Positions 43,551 to 54,871 of a stretch of DNA of 64,000 nucleotides are shown here, piece by piece; the stretch's first letter is position 1; each line of letters opens with the position of its first letter. The translations under genes and the position numbers were made by a program. The notes under the pieces were generated by a model. The model ran no database searches. It was not told the origin of the DNA and saw only the letters and a program-made list of their open reading frames with translations. Origin of the DNA: Dactylorhiza incarnata (lineage: Eukaryota > Streptophyta > Magnoliopsida > Asparagales > Orchidaceae). Location of the stretch: the NCBI GenBank assembly GCA_033032865.1, contig JAWHQI010000166.1, positions 620,001 to 684,000 on the forward strand, given 5' to 3'.

Positions 43551-45091
43551 ATGACCTCTATTCAGCAATACATCTATCAAGGAAGTTTAAATGATTTAAA
43601 GGTTCAAGCACAAAGGAATGATCATGATTTCGGGATTTCCTCCGACATCATTGAGTATATGACTGGGAATTGCAAGTTCAGTGGGGATAAGCATGAAGAT
43701 GCGGTACAACACATGCAGGACTTCTTAGAGATTTATTATACATGTATATTCAGTGGAGTTGAAAACGACCTGCAAAAGATCCTGGCATTTTCATTTTCCC
43801 TACATGATAAAGCCAAAAGTTGGTACTGGGATATCCGGAAAAGAGAGGCGACCACATGGAAGCAGCTCGAAGGGAGATTTTTGCATGAGTTTCAACACCG
43901 TACCCGAGTCCTGGACAAGTATAGGGAACTTATAAACTTCGGCCAGGGAAAGGAGGAGACGTTAGTTGACGCTTGGGAGCGTTTTCAATCACTGCATAGG
44001 GGATGTTACCGTGAAGATCTATCAGAAATCTTTTTGATTCAGATTTTTTATTTCGGCGTGCTGGACAAATTCCGTCTGTTATTCGATGTGGCAGCCGGAG
44101 GGGCCCTGTTTAATAAATTGGGGAAGGACGCGTGGGAAGTGGTCGTGAATATAGTTCAGACCAGCCAGCACTGGAGTCATGTCATTCACCCCCCAGTACT
44201 GCTGAAGTTAATGCAGTGACATTCAACGGAGCAGCGGAACGTGTGCCGTCAGGGCAGACGGAACAGTTGGCAACCTTTGTGGTCGGGATGCTGCATAAAA
44301 TGAATGACCAATCTGCAGCAATTCAACAGCTTCACTCTACTATAGGGACTCTTACCAATGTCGTTTCTGGGCTTGCAAGTCAGCAACCGGAGTCTGTGAA
44401 CACCATGCGATTGAGAAGCGGTAGAGGTGTTGACAATCTTCCACGACAGGAACCACTTGTGAACTCCACTGACAAGTGCAATGCAGACGTGGCCGAGAAG
44501 CAGACTCAGATTCATATTGAGCCAGACCCCGTGAGCGAGGCACTACCCTCGAGAAGTGTTGTTCACCCCCCATTCCCCCACAGGTTGCGAAATGAGAAAT
44601 CCGAGAAGCAATTCCGCAAATTCCTGGAAATAATGAAAGGAGTGCAAGTGAGCATACCACTGATTGAAGCCATTTCTCAAATATCGGGCTATTCCAAGTT
44701 CTTGAAAGACTTGATTTCGAAGCGGAAAATGTTGGAGGATCTCAAGACTATCGATCTCACTGAGGAGTGCTCCGCCATCATCTCCAATATGCCCACAAAG
44801 TGCAAAGATCCGGGCAGCTTTACTATTCCTTGCAGGATCGGTCATCACCGTTTCAGCCAGGCGCTCTGTGATTTGGGAGCATCAATCAACTTGATGACGC
44901 TCTCTATCTTTCGTGAACTAGGTGCAGGGACCTTGAAGCCGACGCAGGTAATGCTACAGCTAGCTGATCGGTCGATCAAGAAACCGTCTGGAATTGTCGA
45001 GGACCTCACAATAGTAGTAAACGGTCTCGCTTTTCCAGCCGATTTCGTCATCCTCGACATGAAGGTTGATACTAAAGTACCCATTATCTAG
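43551..45091 (+). pseudogene. Athila gag and protease
   Basis: Gag starts MTSIQQYIYQGSLNDLKVQ at 43551, preferred to an upstream ATG-less extension because the gag core follows at normal distance (DAVQHMQDFLEIYYTC; SLHDKAKSWYWDI; WERFQSLHRGC). A frameshift near the six-C run at about 44189 moves the frame to a linker with MRLRSGRGVD, then KFLKDLISKRK and the protease LCDLGASINLM (Asp-Leu-Gly as in other Athila elements). A TAG at 45089-45091 stands where relatives read Leu before GRPFLATARA. No zinc knuckle is visible. Confidence 0.9.
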
Positions 45092-48000
45092 GGGCGGCCC
45101 TTTCTTGCTACGGCTCGTGCTATCATTAATGTGGAGCAGGGGGAGCTCACGCTCAGATTGGGGGAGGACGCTATATCCTTCAACGTCCACAATCCGTCGC
45201 AACTCTTCGAAATCACGGAATGCGAACCGGCAGAGCCACTTGAAGAATTCGATGGCCGGATCGATGGGGGTTTGGATGACAGCGAGACATGTTGGCAGCG
45301 CGAGGACACGGGCAATGACGGTTCACATTCGAACCAGCCCGATGTTTCGCATTCAATCGGAGGGCCATCCAGCGATTCTGCTGATCCAAACATTTATCCG
45401 GCTCTCAAACAACTACCGGATTCTCTAAAGTACGTTTTTCTTGGAGAAAATGCCACGCATCCGGTGATTATTTCCGCATCTCTTTCCGCCGCCAACGAAA
45501 CCGCATTGGTGGGTGTGCTGAGAAGGTACCATAAAGTCTTCGGACGCTCTCTTGCAGACATTAAGGGAATCAGCCCCACGGTCTGCATGCATAAGATCCT
45601 CCTTGAAGATCAGTACAAACCCACAGCACAGCCCCAAAGGCGTTTGAACCCGAAAATGCAAGAGGTAGTGAAGGCAGAAGTGATAAAGCTCTTAGATGCT
45701 GGCATCATTTACCCAATCAGCGACAGTAAATGGGTCAGCCCAGTTCAGGTGGTACCAAAAAAAGGAGGGATCACCGTTGTTGCCAATGAAAAGAACGAGT
45801 TGCTACCTACCCGAATGATCACCGGGTGGAGAGTCTGTATCGACTACCGCAAGCTAAATGATGCTACACGCAAGGACCATTTCCCACTCCCCTTCATTGA
45901 TCAGATGTTAGAAAAGTTAGCGGGGCAGGATTACTACTGTTTCTTGGATGGGTACTCAGGTTACAATCAAATCTTAATAGACCCGTCTGATCAAGACAAA
46001 ACAACATTTACATGTCCTTCTGGTGCCTTCGCGTTCAAGAGAATGCCGTTCGGACTATGTAATGCCCCCGCAACTTTCCAGCGCTGTATGCTCGCCATTT
46101 TCGCTAACATGGTGGGAGATTTCCTCGAAGTTTTCATGGATGACTTCACTTTATTTGGCAGCAGCTTCGATACTTGCCTCGCGAATTTGGCCAAGACCTT
46201 GAAGCGGTGTGAGGACACCAACCTTGTCTTGAACTGGGAGAAATGCCACTTTATGGTGCGCGAAGGAATTGTGTTGGGGCATAAGGTTTCCTGCCAAGGG
46301 CTCGAGGTAGATCAGGCGAAGGTAAGTGTTATCAGAAACCTCCCTCCACCTACGTCAGTGAAAGGTGTCCGCAGTTTTCTTGGTCATGTGGGATTCTATC
46401 GAAGGTTTATTAAGGACTTCTCATCCATTTCAAAGCCTTTATCTCGCCTGCTTGTTAAGGACGTCCCCTTCCACTCGACGATGCATGCACGCAGGCCTTT
46501 GAAACCTTACGGGGACAACTCATCTCGGCTCCAAGTTTGGTGGCACCCGACTGGAATTTACCCTTTGTTATCATGTGTGACGCAAGTGATGTGGCCGTAG
46601 GTGCTGTGCTCGGTCAAAAGAAAGATAAGACTTTTCACACCATTGCGTATGCCAGTCGAACTCTCAACAGCGCGCAAGCAAACTATACCACTACGGAGAA
46701 AGAAATGTTAGCCGTGGTCTTCGCCTTTGAAAAATTTCACTCATACTTGGTGCTTTTCGAAGTAATTGTGTACACGGACCACGCCGCACTCAGGTATCTT
46801 TTCAACAAAAAAGAATCCAAACCGCGCCTGATTCGTTGGATTTTACTTTTGCAGGAATACAATTTGGAAATCAAAGACAAGAAAGGGGTGGAGAACGTAA
46901 TAGCTGACCATCTTTCGCGTTTGGAGTACGATATGACGGCTGACAGTCCCAACAGCTTTGTGGAGGAAACGACCGATTATTTTCCGGATGAAAAATTATT
47001 CGCAATCAATACGCTCCCTCCAACCGCCCCATGGTACGCTGATATCGCTAACTACTTGGCTTGTAAAACCTTCTCCCCGAATCTGTCCCCTCAGCAGAGA
47101 CGGAAGCTTACCTCTGACTCAAAATACTATTTTTGGGAAGACCCGCTCTTATTCCACACTTGCAGCGACGGGATTATCAGGCGCTGCGTTCCTGAAGCCG
47201 AGTTTCAGTCTATACTGCAACACTGCCATGACAGAGAAGCTGACGGGCATTTCGGGGCCGTTCGAACAGCACGAAAAATCTTGCAATGCGGATTATTTTG
47301 GCCGACTCTCTTCAGGGACACCCATGCCTATGTCACCAAGTGTGACGAATGCCAAAGGACCGGAAACATCTCCCGGCGTGACGAGATGCCCCTCAAAAAC
47401 ATGCTAGTTTGCGAACCATTTGATGTCTGGGGGATAGACTTTATGGGTCCTTTCCCAATGTCTCATGGTAAGCATTATATCATTGTGGCAGTTGATTATG
47501 TCTCAAAATGGGTGGAAGCCGAGGCAGTTGCCACGAATGATGCCAGCACAGTGCTACACTTTATCCACAAGAATATTTTCTCCAGGTTTGGGACGCCGAG
47601 AACTATTATCAGCGATGGCGGTAGTCATTTTTGTGATAAGCAGTTTTGCAGCTCATGAAAAAGTTTGGGGTCCATCATAAGATTCTTTAGCTTACCACCC
47701 CCAAACATGTGGACAAGTAGAAGTATCCAACCGCGAGCTCAAGCGAATAATCGAAAAATCGATACATTCAAATAGGAAGGAGTGGTCTAAAAAGGTCGAC
47801 GACGCATTATGGGCTTACCGGATCGCTTTCAAAACACCTATCGGCATGACTCCGTTTCAACTAGTCTATGGCAAGGCATGCCACCTCCCTGTGGAGCTGG
47901 AGCATAAAGCATTATGGGCAACCAAACTGTTGAACATGGACATTGGTGCCGCAGCCGAGGTGCGTCGTTCCTAACTCAACGAATTAGAAGAGCTACGGCT

Positions 48001-48331
48001 TTTCGCTTATGAAAACGCTCGCATCTACAAAGAGAAAACAAAAAAATGGCATGATCGACACATCATCCCTAAGGAGTTCAAAATTGGGGACCAAGTGCTG
48101 CTTTACAACTCCCGTCTCCGCCTCTTTCCAGGAAAGTTAAAGTCGAGGTGGAGCGGTCCATTCTTAGTGACTGATGTCTCTCCCTTTGGTGCCATCGAAA
48201 TATCAGGGGATAAGGGAGACAAATTTAAGGTCAACGGGCATCGACTGAAGTTATACGATGGCGCCACTATAAACAAGGAGTGTCAGTTGGTAACACTAGG
48301 AGACGTGCACCATAAAAGCGCATACAGCTGA
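45092..48331 (+). pseudogene. Athila pol: RT, RNase H, integrase
   Basis: Continues the protease frame: GRPFLATARAIINV, then RT with KWVSPVQVVPKKGG, WRVCIDYRKLNDAT, FLDGYSGYNQI, MPFGLCNAPATFQ and the catalytic FMDDFTLFG (45840-46160). A small insertion near 46473 shifts frame; RNase H follows with [15 protein letters not shown] and [10 protein letters not shown]. Integrase has an HHCC-type finger ([21 protein letters not shown]), DFMGPFP and ISDGGSHF, another frameshift near 47650, then [11 protein letters not shown], a TAA at about 47972, and a C-terminal end at 48331 ([19 protein letters not shown]). No complete product is possible. Confidence 0.92.
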
Positions 48332-50109
48332 TTTTTAGTTCTTAGTTTGTGAAACTCTCTTTTTATGCACTTTTATTTAATTTCTGCACTCTATAAACAA
48401 TTATAATACAGGTATTTGGTCCAGCTTAAGGACATAAAATAAAAGCGCAGCTGGGAGACAACCCAGATCTCCTAATTTTTATTTTTTTCACATGTTTTAA
48501 TTCAGTTTTTATATATTTTTGCTGCTTTTAGTGTGTTGCTTGCAGGTGTGCTTTGATTCTTTGTCATTGGCGGATGCTGCGGATTGCTCATGAAATTAAC
48601 GCCAATCGTCTAGTATGATCAATTCTGAGCATTGGGTAACACTTCTCCTTCCTAGCTTTCAGTTTTTGTGATGTAATGTTTAGATTAAGTCTGGGGGAAA
48701 GCACGTTGTTATCCACTATGCGCACGAGTTGCACTGCATGCTAGAAGTTTGTTTAAAATTTTTTCGTTGTCATCATCATTATTCCATGCTTCATGCACCA
48801 CCTCACCCACATAAGCGCGCGCTTGGCTATTTGTTTTGTTTCCGAATAAACTATTTTGGTTTGGAATGTGAATTAGGGTGTCAGCTTAGGAATTACTATT
48901 GGAGTGCGATGTTGACTCATGCAGTGTTCTAGTCGCATCCGCATGCTATAGTAGAATTTGAGTACAACTAGATTATCTCTATGCGTTTAATTTATGACTA
49001 GTATTTTTGCGTAGTTTAGATTTATTATACTCAAATGGTGAATGTGAACGCAATTGGTGATAACCCGGTGTTGTGTGTATACGAGCACTAGTTGTGTGCT
49101 GCTCGAGTCGGGAGGAAGGTTTACCTTTCTCGCGGGCTAAGAACTTGCCCCAAACGACTCTTGAAGCATGGGTGAGAGCGATTCTTTGAGTTAAATGTGA
49201 TGTAGGCCACCTTTTGGCTAGTTTGAGCCTTGTCTTTCCCTGTCCTATTCGCTCACCTTTGCAAGCCAACATTTGTGCCTACCACTTCTTTGTTTCAGCT
49301 CCTCCTCCATTCACCAAATCTTGAAGCTTATCATACTTTCGCAACCAAATAGCTGTTTAACTGCACTCATATTCTTGATTTGGTGTGATGTTTGGAATCT
49401 GTGTGATGTGAAGGAGAAATAAGTTTTATTTGCTGATTATGAACCAACCGGAGGATAAGAAAAAGAAGAAAAATATGATATTAAAATGAAAATCTGGGAA
49501 AGGAATTGTATTGAAAAGAAATCCTTCCGAGCGTAATAGAAAATCTGTTGGTATTTGTGAAGTAGGCCGTGTGTACACCTAGTTTTCATGATAAGTCTGG
49601 GGGTGTATCACACGAGCTTTGTTCATGGTTTTGTTGGGTGCAGCGTTCCATTGACTCATTTGGGTTGCGTAGCCTTCGTCTTTATCCTTGAATATCATAC
49701 CGCAACCTAAGCCCCAATATAATCCTAAAGTCCTATTGATTTATCTCGTGAGTTTGCTAGCGCCGTGGAGAGAGTGTGACCGGGCAAGCTTATGGTTCAC
49801 GACGTTGATGGATTTCAGCGGAGTTATTCCTAAACCCCGATCTTGTGCAACACCCTCCTTAGTGGCTTGTTACTTTCACACCGGGCATGATCGTTCAAGT
49901 TCTTCACAATTCACCAACTGAGTATTGATAAATTTTTATTTACGCTCTAATACTTTTGTAAATTAGTTAGCATAATTAGAATCTCTTTTTACTAAATTTC
50001 TATTAGCATGCTTTTGCTACTTCGCACCGTACTCCTTTGTGTAATTTTCTTTGTTGACTACCATTTTCGCACTCCGCCGAATTCGTTTGCTCGGGACGCG
50101 CAAACAGTT
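48332..50109 (+). other. 3' region of Athila-like element, no env-like ORF
   Basis: About 1.8 kb without a recognisable gene. Athila relatives often carry an env-like ORF here, but none is seen. Repeated phrases AGTCTGGGGG at 48689, 49593 and 50111 resemble extra polypurine tracts, as reported for such elements. Confidence 0.7.
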
Positions 50110-50122
50110 AAGTCTGGGGGCG
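50110..50122 (+). promoter_or_regulatory. Polypurine tract, Athila-like element
   Basis: AAGTCTGGGGGCG directly before the 3' LTR. Confidence 0.8.
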
Positions 50123-51536
50123 TGATGAGTACCAATTATATACACATATATGGACTCATCTGGGCCGTTTATCTAGTCATTCCACTGCACTTTAGCCTTG
50201 TTTTAGTTCATATTTGTCATTCTATGCTAGGTGCACGTCTTGGCTTAATTTGGCGTGTTTTTATGTTTATTCTCTTTTGATAGCCTTATCGTATTTTTGA
50301 GTGCCACTTTCAGTGGCCTGATTAGCATTTCTGTAGGAACAGGAGTCGTGCAGGTGTTCCCGGTACAATTCTGTACAGGAACACTGCACACGATCACTGG
50401 TTCTATTGCGCACGACCACTGGTCGTGCGCCACTTATCGTGCGCATTCAACCCCCAAAATTTGAGTTCTGTCTTGACCAAACGCACAACCATTTACGATA
50501 GTGCGCACGACCAGTGGTCGTGCGCCACTGGTCGTGCGCCACTGGTCGTGCGAACATGTTATTTTATAAATTTCTTACATTGCAGGTTCCGCCCAGGCAG
50601 GCGCACGATCACAGAACTCCAGCGCGCACGACCACTGGTCGTGCGCCAATGACCGTGCGCAGTATTTTCGCCAGCGCCTATATAATGACCTGTTCCGCAA
50701 ACTAGGTATAGTGCGGCCTCCGGGAGCGCGATTTCCAGTCCGTACGCCGCCGTTTTCCACTTCCAGCCACCTCCACCTCATCTTCTCCGGAAGGGGAAGT
50801 CGTCTCCGGCCATCCTAAACACTTCTCCATCGTCTAGAAGCATTCTCCGCCATCCGCAAGCACTCAAGCAAGCTGTCTCCATTTCTGTCCGGTGAGAAGA
50901 ACATCAATCCTGAGGTAGAAGACGACGGAAGCACGTGGAGAGATCGTGACAATCTCTCGACGCCGGAAGCACAGTCCGCCCGAGTCCGGAGGTAGCTTGA
51001 CAAACTACCATTCTGGCCGTGAACGGCCGCTAGTCTTCGTCCATTGGTTATCTTCTTCTTCTCCCCTTTGTTGTATTTCTTTGAATCATTTGAACTTGAA
51101 TAACATGATGTTTAGTTTAAATGCAATGTTTGTTTCTTCTCTGTTCATCAACATTTGCTTGTGATTCGTTTCACCTCCACTCACTCACTCACGCACTCAT
51201 TGTGTTCGATTCGCGTTAGCAAGAGCTAGCGGCGATTTGTAAAGAGGTGTCTGCGACCCTCACTCTCCACACTAGTGATCACTTCACTCGCTTGCGCACC
51301 GTCCATCCGCCTCACGAAGCTCGGCATCGCGGCCGTTGCACCCATCTCGCCTTGCGAAGCGGTGATTTCGACCCGCACTTCTTTTATTGTTGTTAACAAT
51401 AGGAAACCAAATCAAAACCCCTCTTGTTGTGTTTGTTCCCGCTTGTGTAACAATTGTCACACAACGCGATTCGTTCACCCAACCTGCATTCCTCAAGAGA
51501 CCGACACTCGGGGATTCTATTCCCAACATTTATTAC
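50123..51536 (+). repeat. 3' LTR of Athila-like element, end missing
   Basis: Collinear with the 5' LTR up to ATTTATTACTT at about 51538. Its array (50386-50665) has one extra CACTGGTCGTGCGC unit, and one hairpin has its loop base changed C to G. TATATAA is at 50679-50685. Confidence 0.92.
50386..50665 (+). repeat. U3 hairpin array (Athila 3' LTR)
   Basis: Same GCGCACGACCA / TGGTCGTGCGC design as at 42186, one partial unit longer. Confidence 0.9.
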
Positions 51537-52430
51537 TTCCTGCCACCGAGCGGTTCCCGACCCTTCCATCTTGATGAGAGCCTGGTTAGCGGGCCAGTAT
51601 CCGGGCTAAGTACTTTCCTTCCTGCCACCGAGCGGTTCCCGGCCCTGCCAGCTTGGTGAGAGCCTGGTCAGCGGGCCAGCATCGGGGCTAAGTACTTTCC
51701 ATCCTACCACTGAGCTTTTCCCGGCCCTGCCAGCTAGGTGAGAGCCTGGTCAGCGGGCCAGCATCAGGGCTAAGAATTTTTCTTCCTGCCACCGAGCGGT
51801 TCCCGCCCCTGCTAGCTTGATGGGAGCCTGGTTAGCGGGCCAACATCGGGGCTAAGTAGTTTGAGAACTTCCGGCCACCGAGCGGTTCCCGACCCTGCCA
51901 GCTAGGTGGGAGCCTGGTCAGCGGACCAACATCGGGACTAAGTACTTTGAAAAACTTCCAGCCACCGAGCGGTTCCCGGCCCTGCCAGCTAGGTGAGAGC
52001 CTGGTCAGCGGGCCAGCATCGGGGCTACGTACTTTCCTTCCTGCCACCGAGCGGTTCCCAGCCCTGCCAGCTTGTTGGGAGCTTGGTCAGCGGGCCAGCA
52101 TCGGGGCTAAGTACTTTCCTTCCTACCACCGAGCGGTTCCCGGCCCTGTCAGGTAGGTGAGAGCCTGGTCAGCGGGCCAACATCGGAGCTAAGTACTTTG
52201 AAAAACTTCCGGCCACCGAGCGGTTCTCGGCCCTGCCAGCTAGGTGAGAGCCTGGTCAGCGGGCCAACATCGGGGATACGTACTTTCCTTCCTGCCACCG
52301 AGCAGTTCCCGGCCCTGCCAGCTTGATGAGAGCCTGGTCAGCGGGCCAGCATCAGGGCTAAGTACTTTCCTTCCTGCCACCGAGCGGTTCCCGACCCTGC
52401 CAGCTAGGTGAGAGCCTGGTAGCGAATCTG
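51537..52430. repeat. Minisatellite, 80-88-bp unit, about 11 copies
   Basis: Units carry CCACCGAGCGGTTCCCGGCC, CTGCCAGCTAGGTGAGAGCC, TGGTCAGCGGGCCAGCATCG and GGGCTAAGTACTTTCC. Copies start near 51545, 51629, 51709, 51794, 51878, 51963, 52045, 52127, 52215, 52297 and 52379. It joins directly to the broken Athila LTR. Confidence 0.93.
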
Positions 52431-52713
52431 GTGATGACCTCCCAGAATATTATTATTTTGATACTCGAGTGCTTTGTTATTAATTTCAAATGTAATTTTA
52501 TTTTATTTTGAATTAAGTAATGTTTGTTGTATTTTAGTTATGTAATCAAATTTGGAATAAAAATAAATTTAATTTTTTTTGCAAAATATAAGAAATAAAT
52601 TAATAAAAAATAATTTATCATTATAATTATTATATATATTTATATATACATATGCATATACATATATACACATATATATATACACATATATAAATATACA
52701 CATATATATATCT
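52431..52713. other. AT-rich spacer with TATA/ACATAT microsatellite
   Basis: No gene. 52630-52710 is an impure (TA)n/(ACATAT)n stretch. Confidence 0.7.
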
Positions 52714-53489
52714 TTAACTACTATATATAAGAAGTTGGCTTTGGTGCAACATTCAAAAGTGTCAAATATAGTCTCATTCTTTTACTCCAATGACTTAACA
52801 TATATTATGAAAAAAATAAAAATTCATAAAATATAATGACTATTTGTGTAATTACACAATATTCCTATAATAAAAATAATGTTGAAAATTCATAAAATCC
52901 AAAAACTTTTTAGTAGACCTCCTACACCTACTATGGTAGGTAATCACTATGCCTACAAAAACTAATTTAAAAAAATAGTAGCTTACTTTAAAATGATTTT
53001 TTGTTTAAATATAAATGTGTTTGAAAAAAATAATTATAAAATATTGATGTATATTTTTTACGGTCATTTTGAGTACTCATATGTATAAGTTGTTGGAGAA
53101 GTTAACTACTATATATAAGAAGTTGGCTTTGGTACAACATTCAAAAGTGTCAAATATAGTCTCATTCTTTTACTCCAATGACTTAACATATATTATGAAA
53201 AAAATAAAAATTCATAAAATATAATGACTATTTGTGTAATTACACAATATTCCTATAATAAAAATAATGATGAAAATTCATAAAATTCAAAAACTTTTTA
53301 GTAGACCTCCTACACCTACTATGGTAGGTAATCACTATGCCTACAAAAACTAATTTAAAAAAATAGTAGCTTACTTTAAAATGATTTTTGGTTTAAATAT
53401 AAATGTGTTTGAAAAAAATAATTATAAAATATTGATATATATTTTTTACGGTCATTTTGAGTACTCATATGTATAAGTTGTGGGGGAAG
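52714..53489. repeat. Tandem duplication, two copies of 388 bp
   Basis: The segment starting TTAACTACTATATATAAGAA is repeated at 52714 and 53102 with very few differences, each ending GTACTCATATGTATAAGTTG. AT-rich, no ORF. The near-identity suggests a recent duplication. Confidence 0.93.
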
Positions 53490-53591
53490 CCCGTCGTCGC
53501 CGGTTGGGTACTGTCGTATGCAGGCACAACCCGCTCGAATGAGGGCGCAACCCGCTCGAATGCGGGCGCAGACTGCTCAAATGCGTATATG

Positions 53592-53592
53592 T

Positions 53593-53620
<28 letters not shown>
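53592..53620. repeat. (AC)n microsatellite
   Basis: About 14 AC units. Upstream at 53520-53580 are three degenerate copies of CCCGCTCGAATG(C/A)GGGCG. Confidence 0.95.
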
Positions 53621-53624
<4 letters not shown>

Positions 53625-54345
53625 AAGTGTCATGTTCTTCAAATATGAAGAACATGATTGGAGTTGAACAACCAAGCTTTCCATATTTGAAAAACCTAGT
53701 ACAATGGAGTCTCTAAATAACCCCATATTGATCAATATGGAGTTATTAGCTCTAGATTTTTACAATGGTTATTAATGGTGAGACTATACACATTATTCAT
53801 GTAACTTTAAATTTTTTCGATCAACGTAATTTTATAGGCATTGACTCGACTGGATTGATAATCACACAACTGCCTAGAAGGCAGAAACTACGTATGCGCG
53901 AAAGACTTAGGGCCCATTTGGCATGCAGTGGCTATCGAAAACACGACAGTTATAAACCATTCAGTAGTCATACCGAGATGGCTTGTCAAGATCCTAAGTG
54001 ATGAGAACTCGTTGCACTCTTTATGAAGAAATACTCCTCCTTCCTTGGGACTCGCGGTTTGCGCAGTTTAATATTTTAGTTAGGGACATATACTTGCCAA
54101 TATTGATAGGTTATCATCAAGAAATTACAAAAATAAGAAGAAGAAATAGAAGACTGATGGAAATACAAGAAAAAACATAAATCTTTGATCATTTTAGAGA
54201 TAGAGATTTGAATAATCTTCTGTGGGAAGCAAATAAGAGTTCAAATTTTGGCTCTGTGAAGTCATTAATCCCTCATATTTATAGGAGCGGGTATGGTGCT
54301 TTACCTGGATGTATAATTTCCAATTTTTGGACTGTTGCACTTTTT

Positions 54346-54677
54346 TGTAACAACCCGGCCCAACCACCACACTGATGGGCTGGCAACCCGGCTCACAGGC
54401 CGGTCCATCTCCACACCAGTGGGCTGGCTGCCGCGGTTGACGGTCCGACGCCATCTCCCACACCTTGCTCGATGTGGGCCGCACTTCCGCCCGCTTTTTT
54501 TTACAAGGGCTGCAGCCCATGTAAAAAAACGGGCGGAAGTGCGGCCCACATCGAGCGAGGTGTGGGAGATGGCGACGGCCCGTCAACCGCGGCAGCCAAC
54601 CCACTGGTGTGGAGATGGACCGGCCTGTGAGCCGGGTTGTCAGCCCATCAGTGTGGTGGTTGGGCCGGGTTGTTACA
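54346..54677. repeat. 332-bp near-perfect palindrome (foldback)
   Basis: Starts TGTAACAACCCGGCCCAACC and ends with the reverse complement. The two arms of about 160 bp differ by only a few bases, with GGGCTGCAGCCC at the centre. It is GC-rich against AT-rich surroundings. Translations across it are artefacts of the repeat. No TSD is evident. Confidence 0.93.
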
Positions 54678-54701
54678 GTATATGTCTTGAATCCGCAGAA
54701 T

Positions 54702-54871
54702 TTTTTGGCATCGGGCTCTGTTTCCAAATTTTGGTCAAGGTAGCATCTTATCTCATCAGGCCACGTGGCCAGCCCGAAGATCGGCTCAAAATGCATTTCA
54801 TTTATCACAGAATTTGACGCCACAAAGTAAAACCCCGACGAAAATTTGGAAGCGCAGCCCGATGCCAAAAA
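54702..54871. repeat. Small MITE-like inverted repeat (170 bp)
   Basis: Arms of about 41-45 bp starting TTTTTGGCATCGGGCTC with the reverse complement GCCCGATGCCAAAAAT at the right end, and CCAAATTTTGGTC / GACGAAAATTTGG inside. No coding capacity. Confidence 0.75.

Larger units (their letters stand above)
41922..51536 (+). mobile_element. Athila-like Ty3/gypsy element, 3' LTR truncated
   Basis: 5' LTR 41922-43358, primer site of the TGGCGCCGTTGCCGGGG type characteristic of Athila, gag-pol frames, a 1.8-kb 3' region with the Athila-like GGGAGACAACCCA near 48450, polypurine tract, and a 3' LTR from 50123 that matches the 5' LTR to about 51538. The last 37 or so bases of the 3' LTR are missing and an 84-bp minisatellite follows. 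The left end interrupts a possible LTR promoter region. Confidence 0.92.

Noticed and set aside
48332..50109. Possible env-like ORF in the Athila 3' region
   Set aside because: Only short frames (67, 97 and 77 aa) without signal peptide, membrane segment or continuity.
54194..54868. Frames of 224, 160 and 82 aa across the palindrome
   Set aside because: The same peptide appears on both strands because the DNA is an inverted repeat; no family resemblance.
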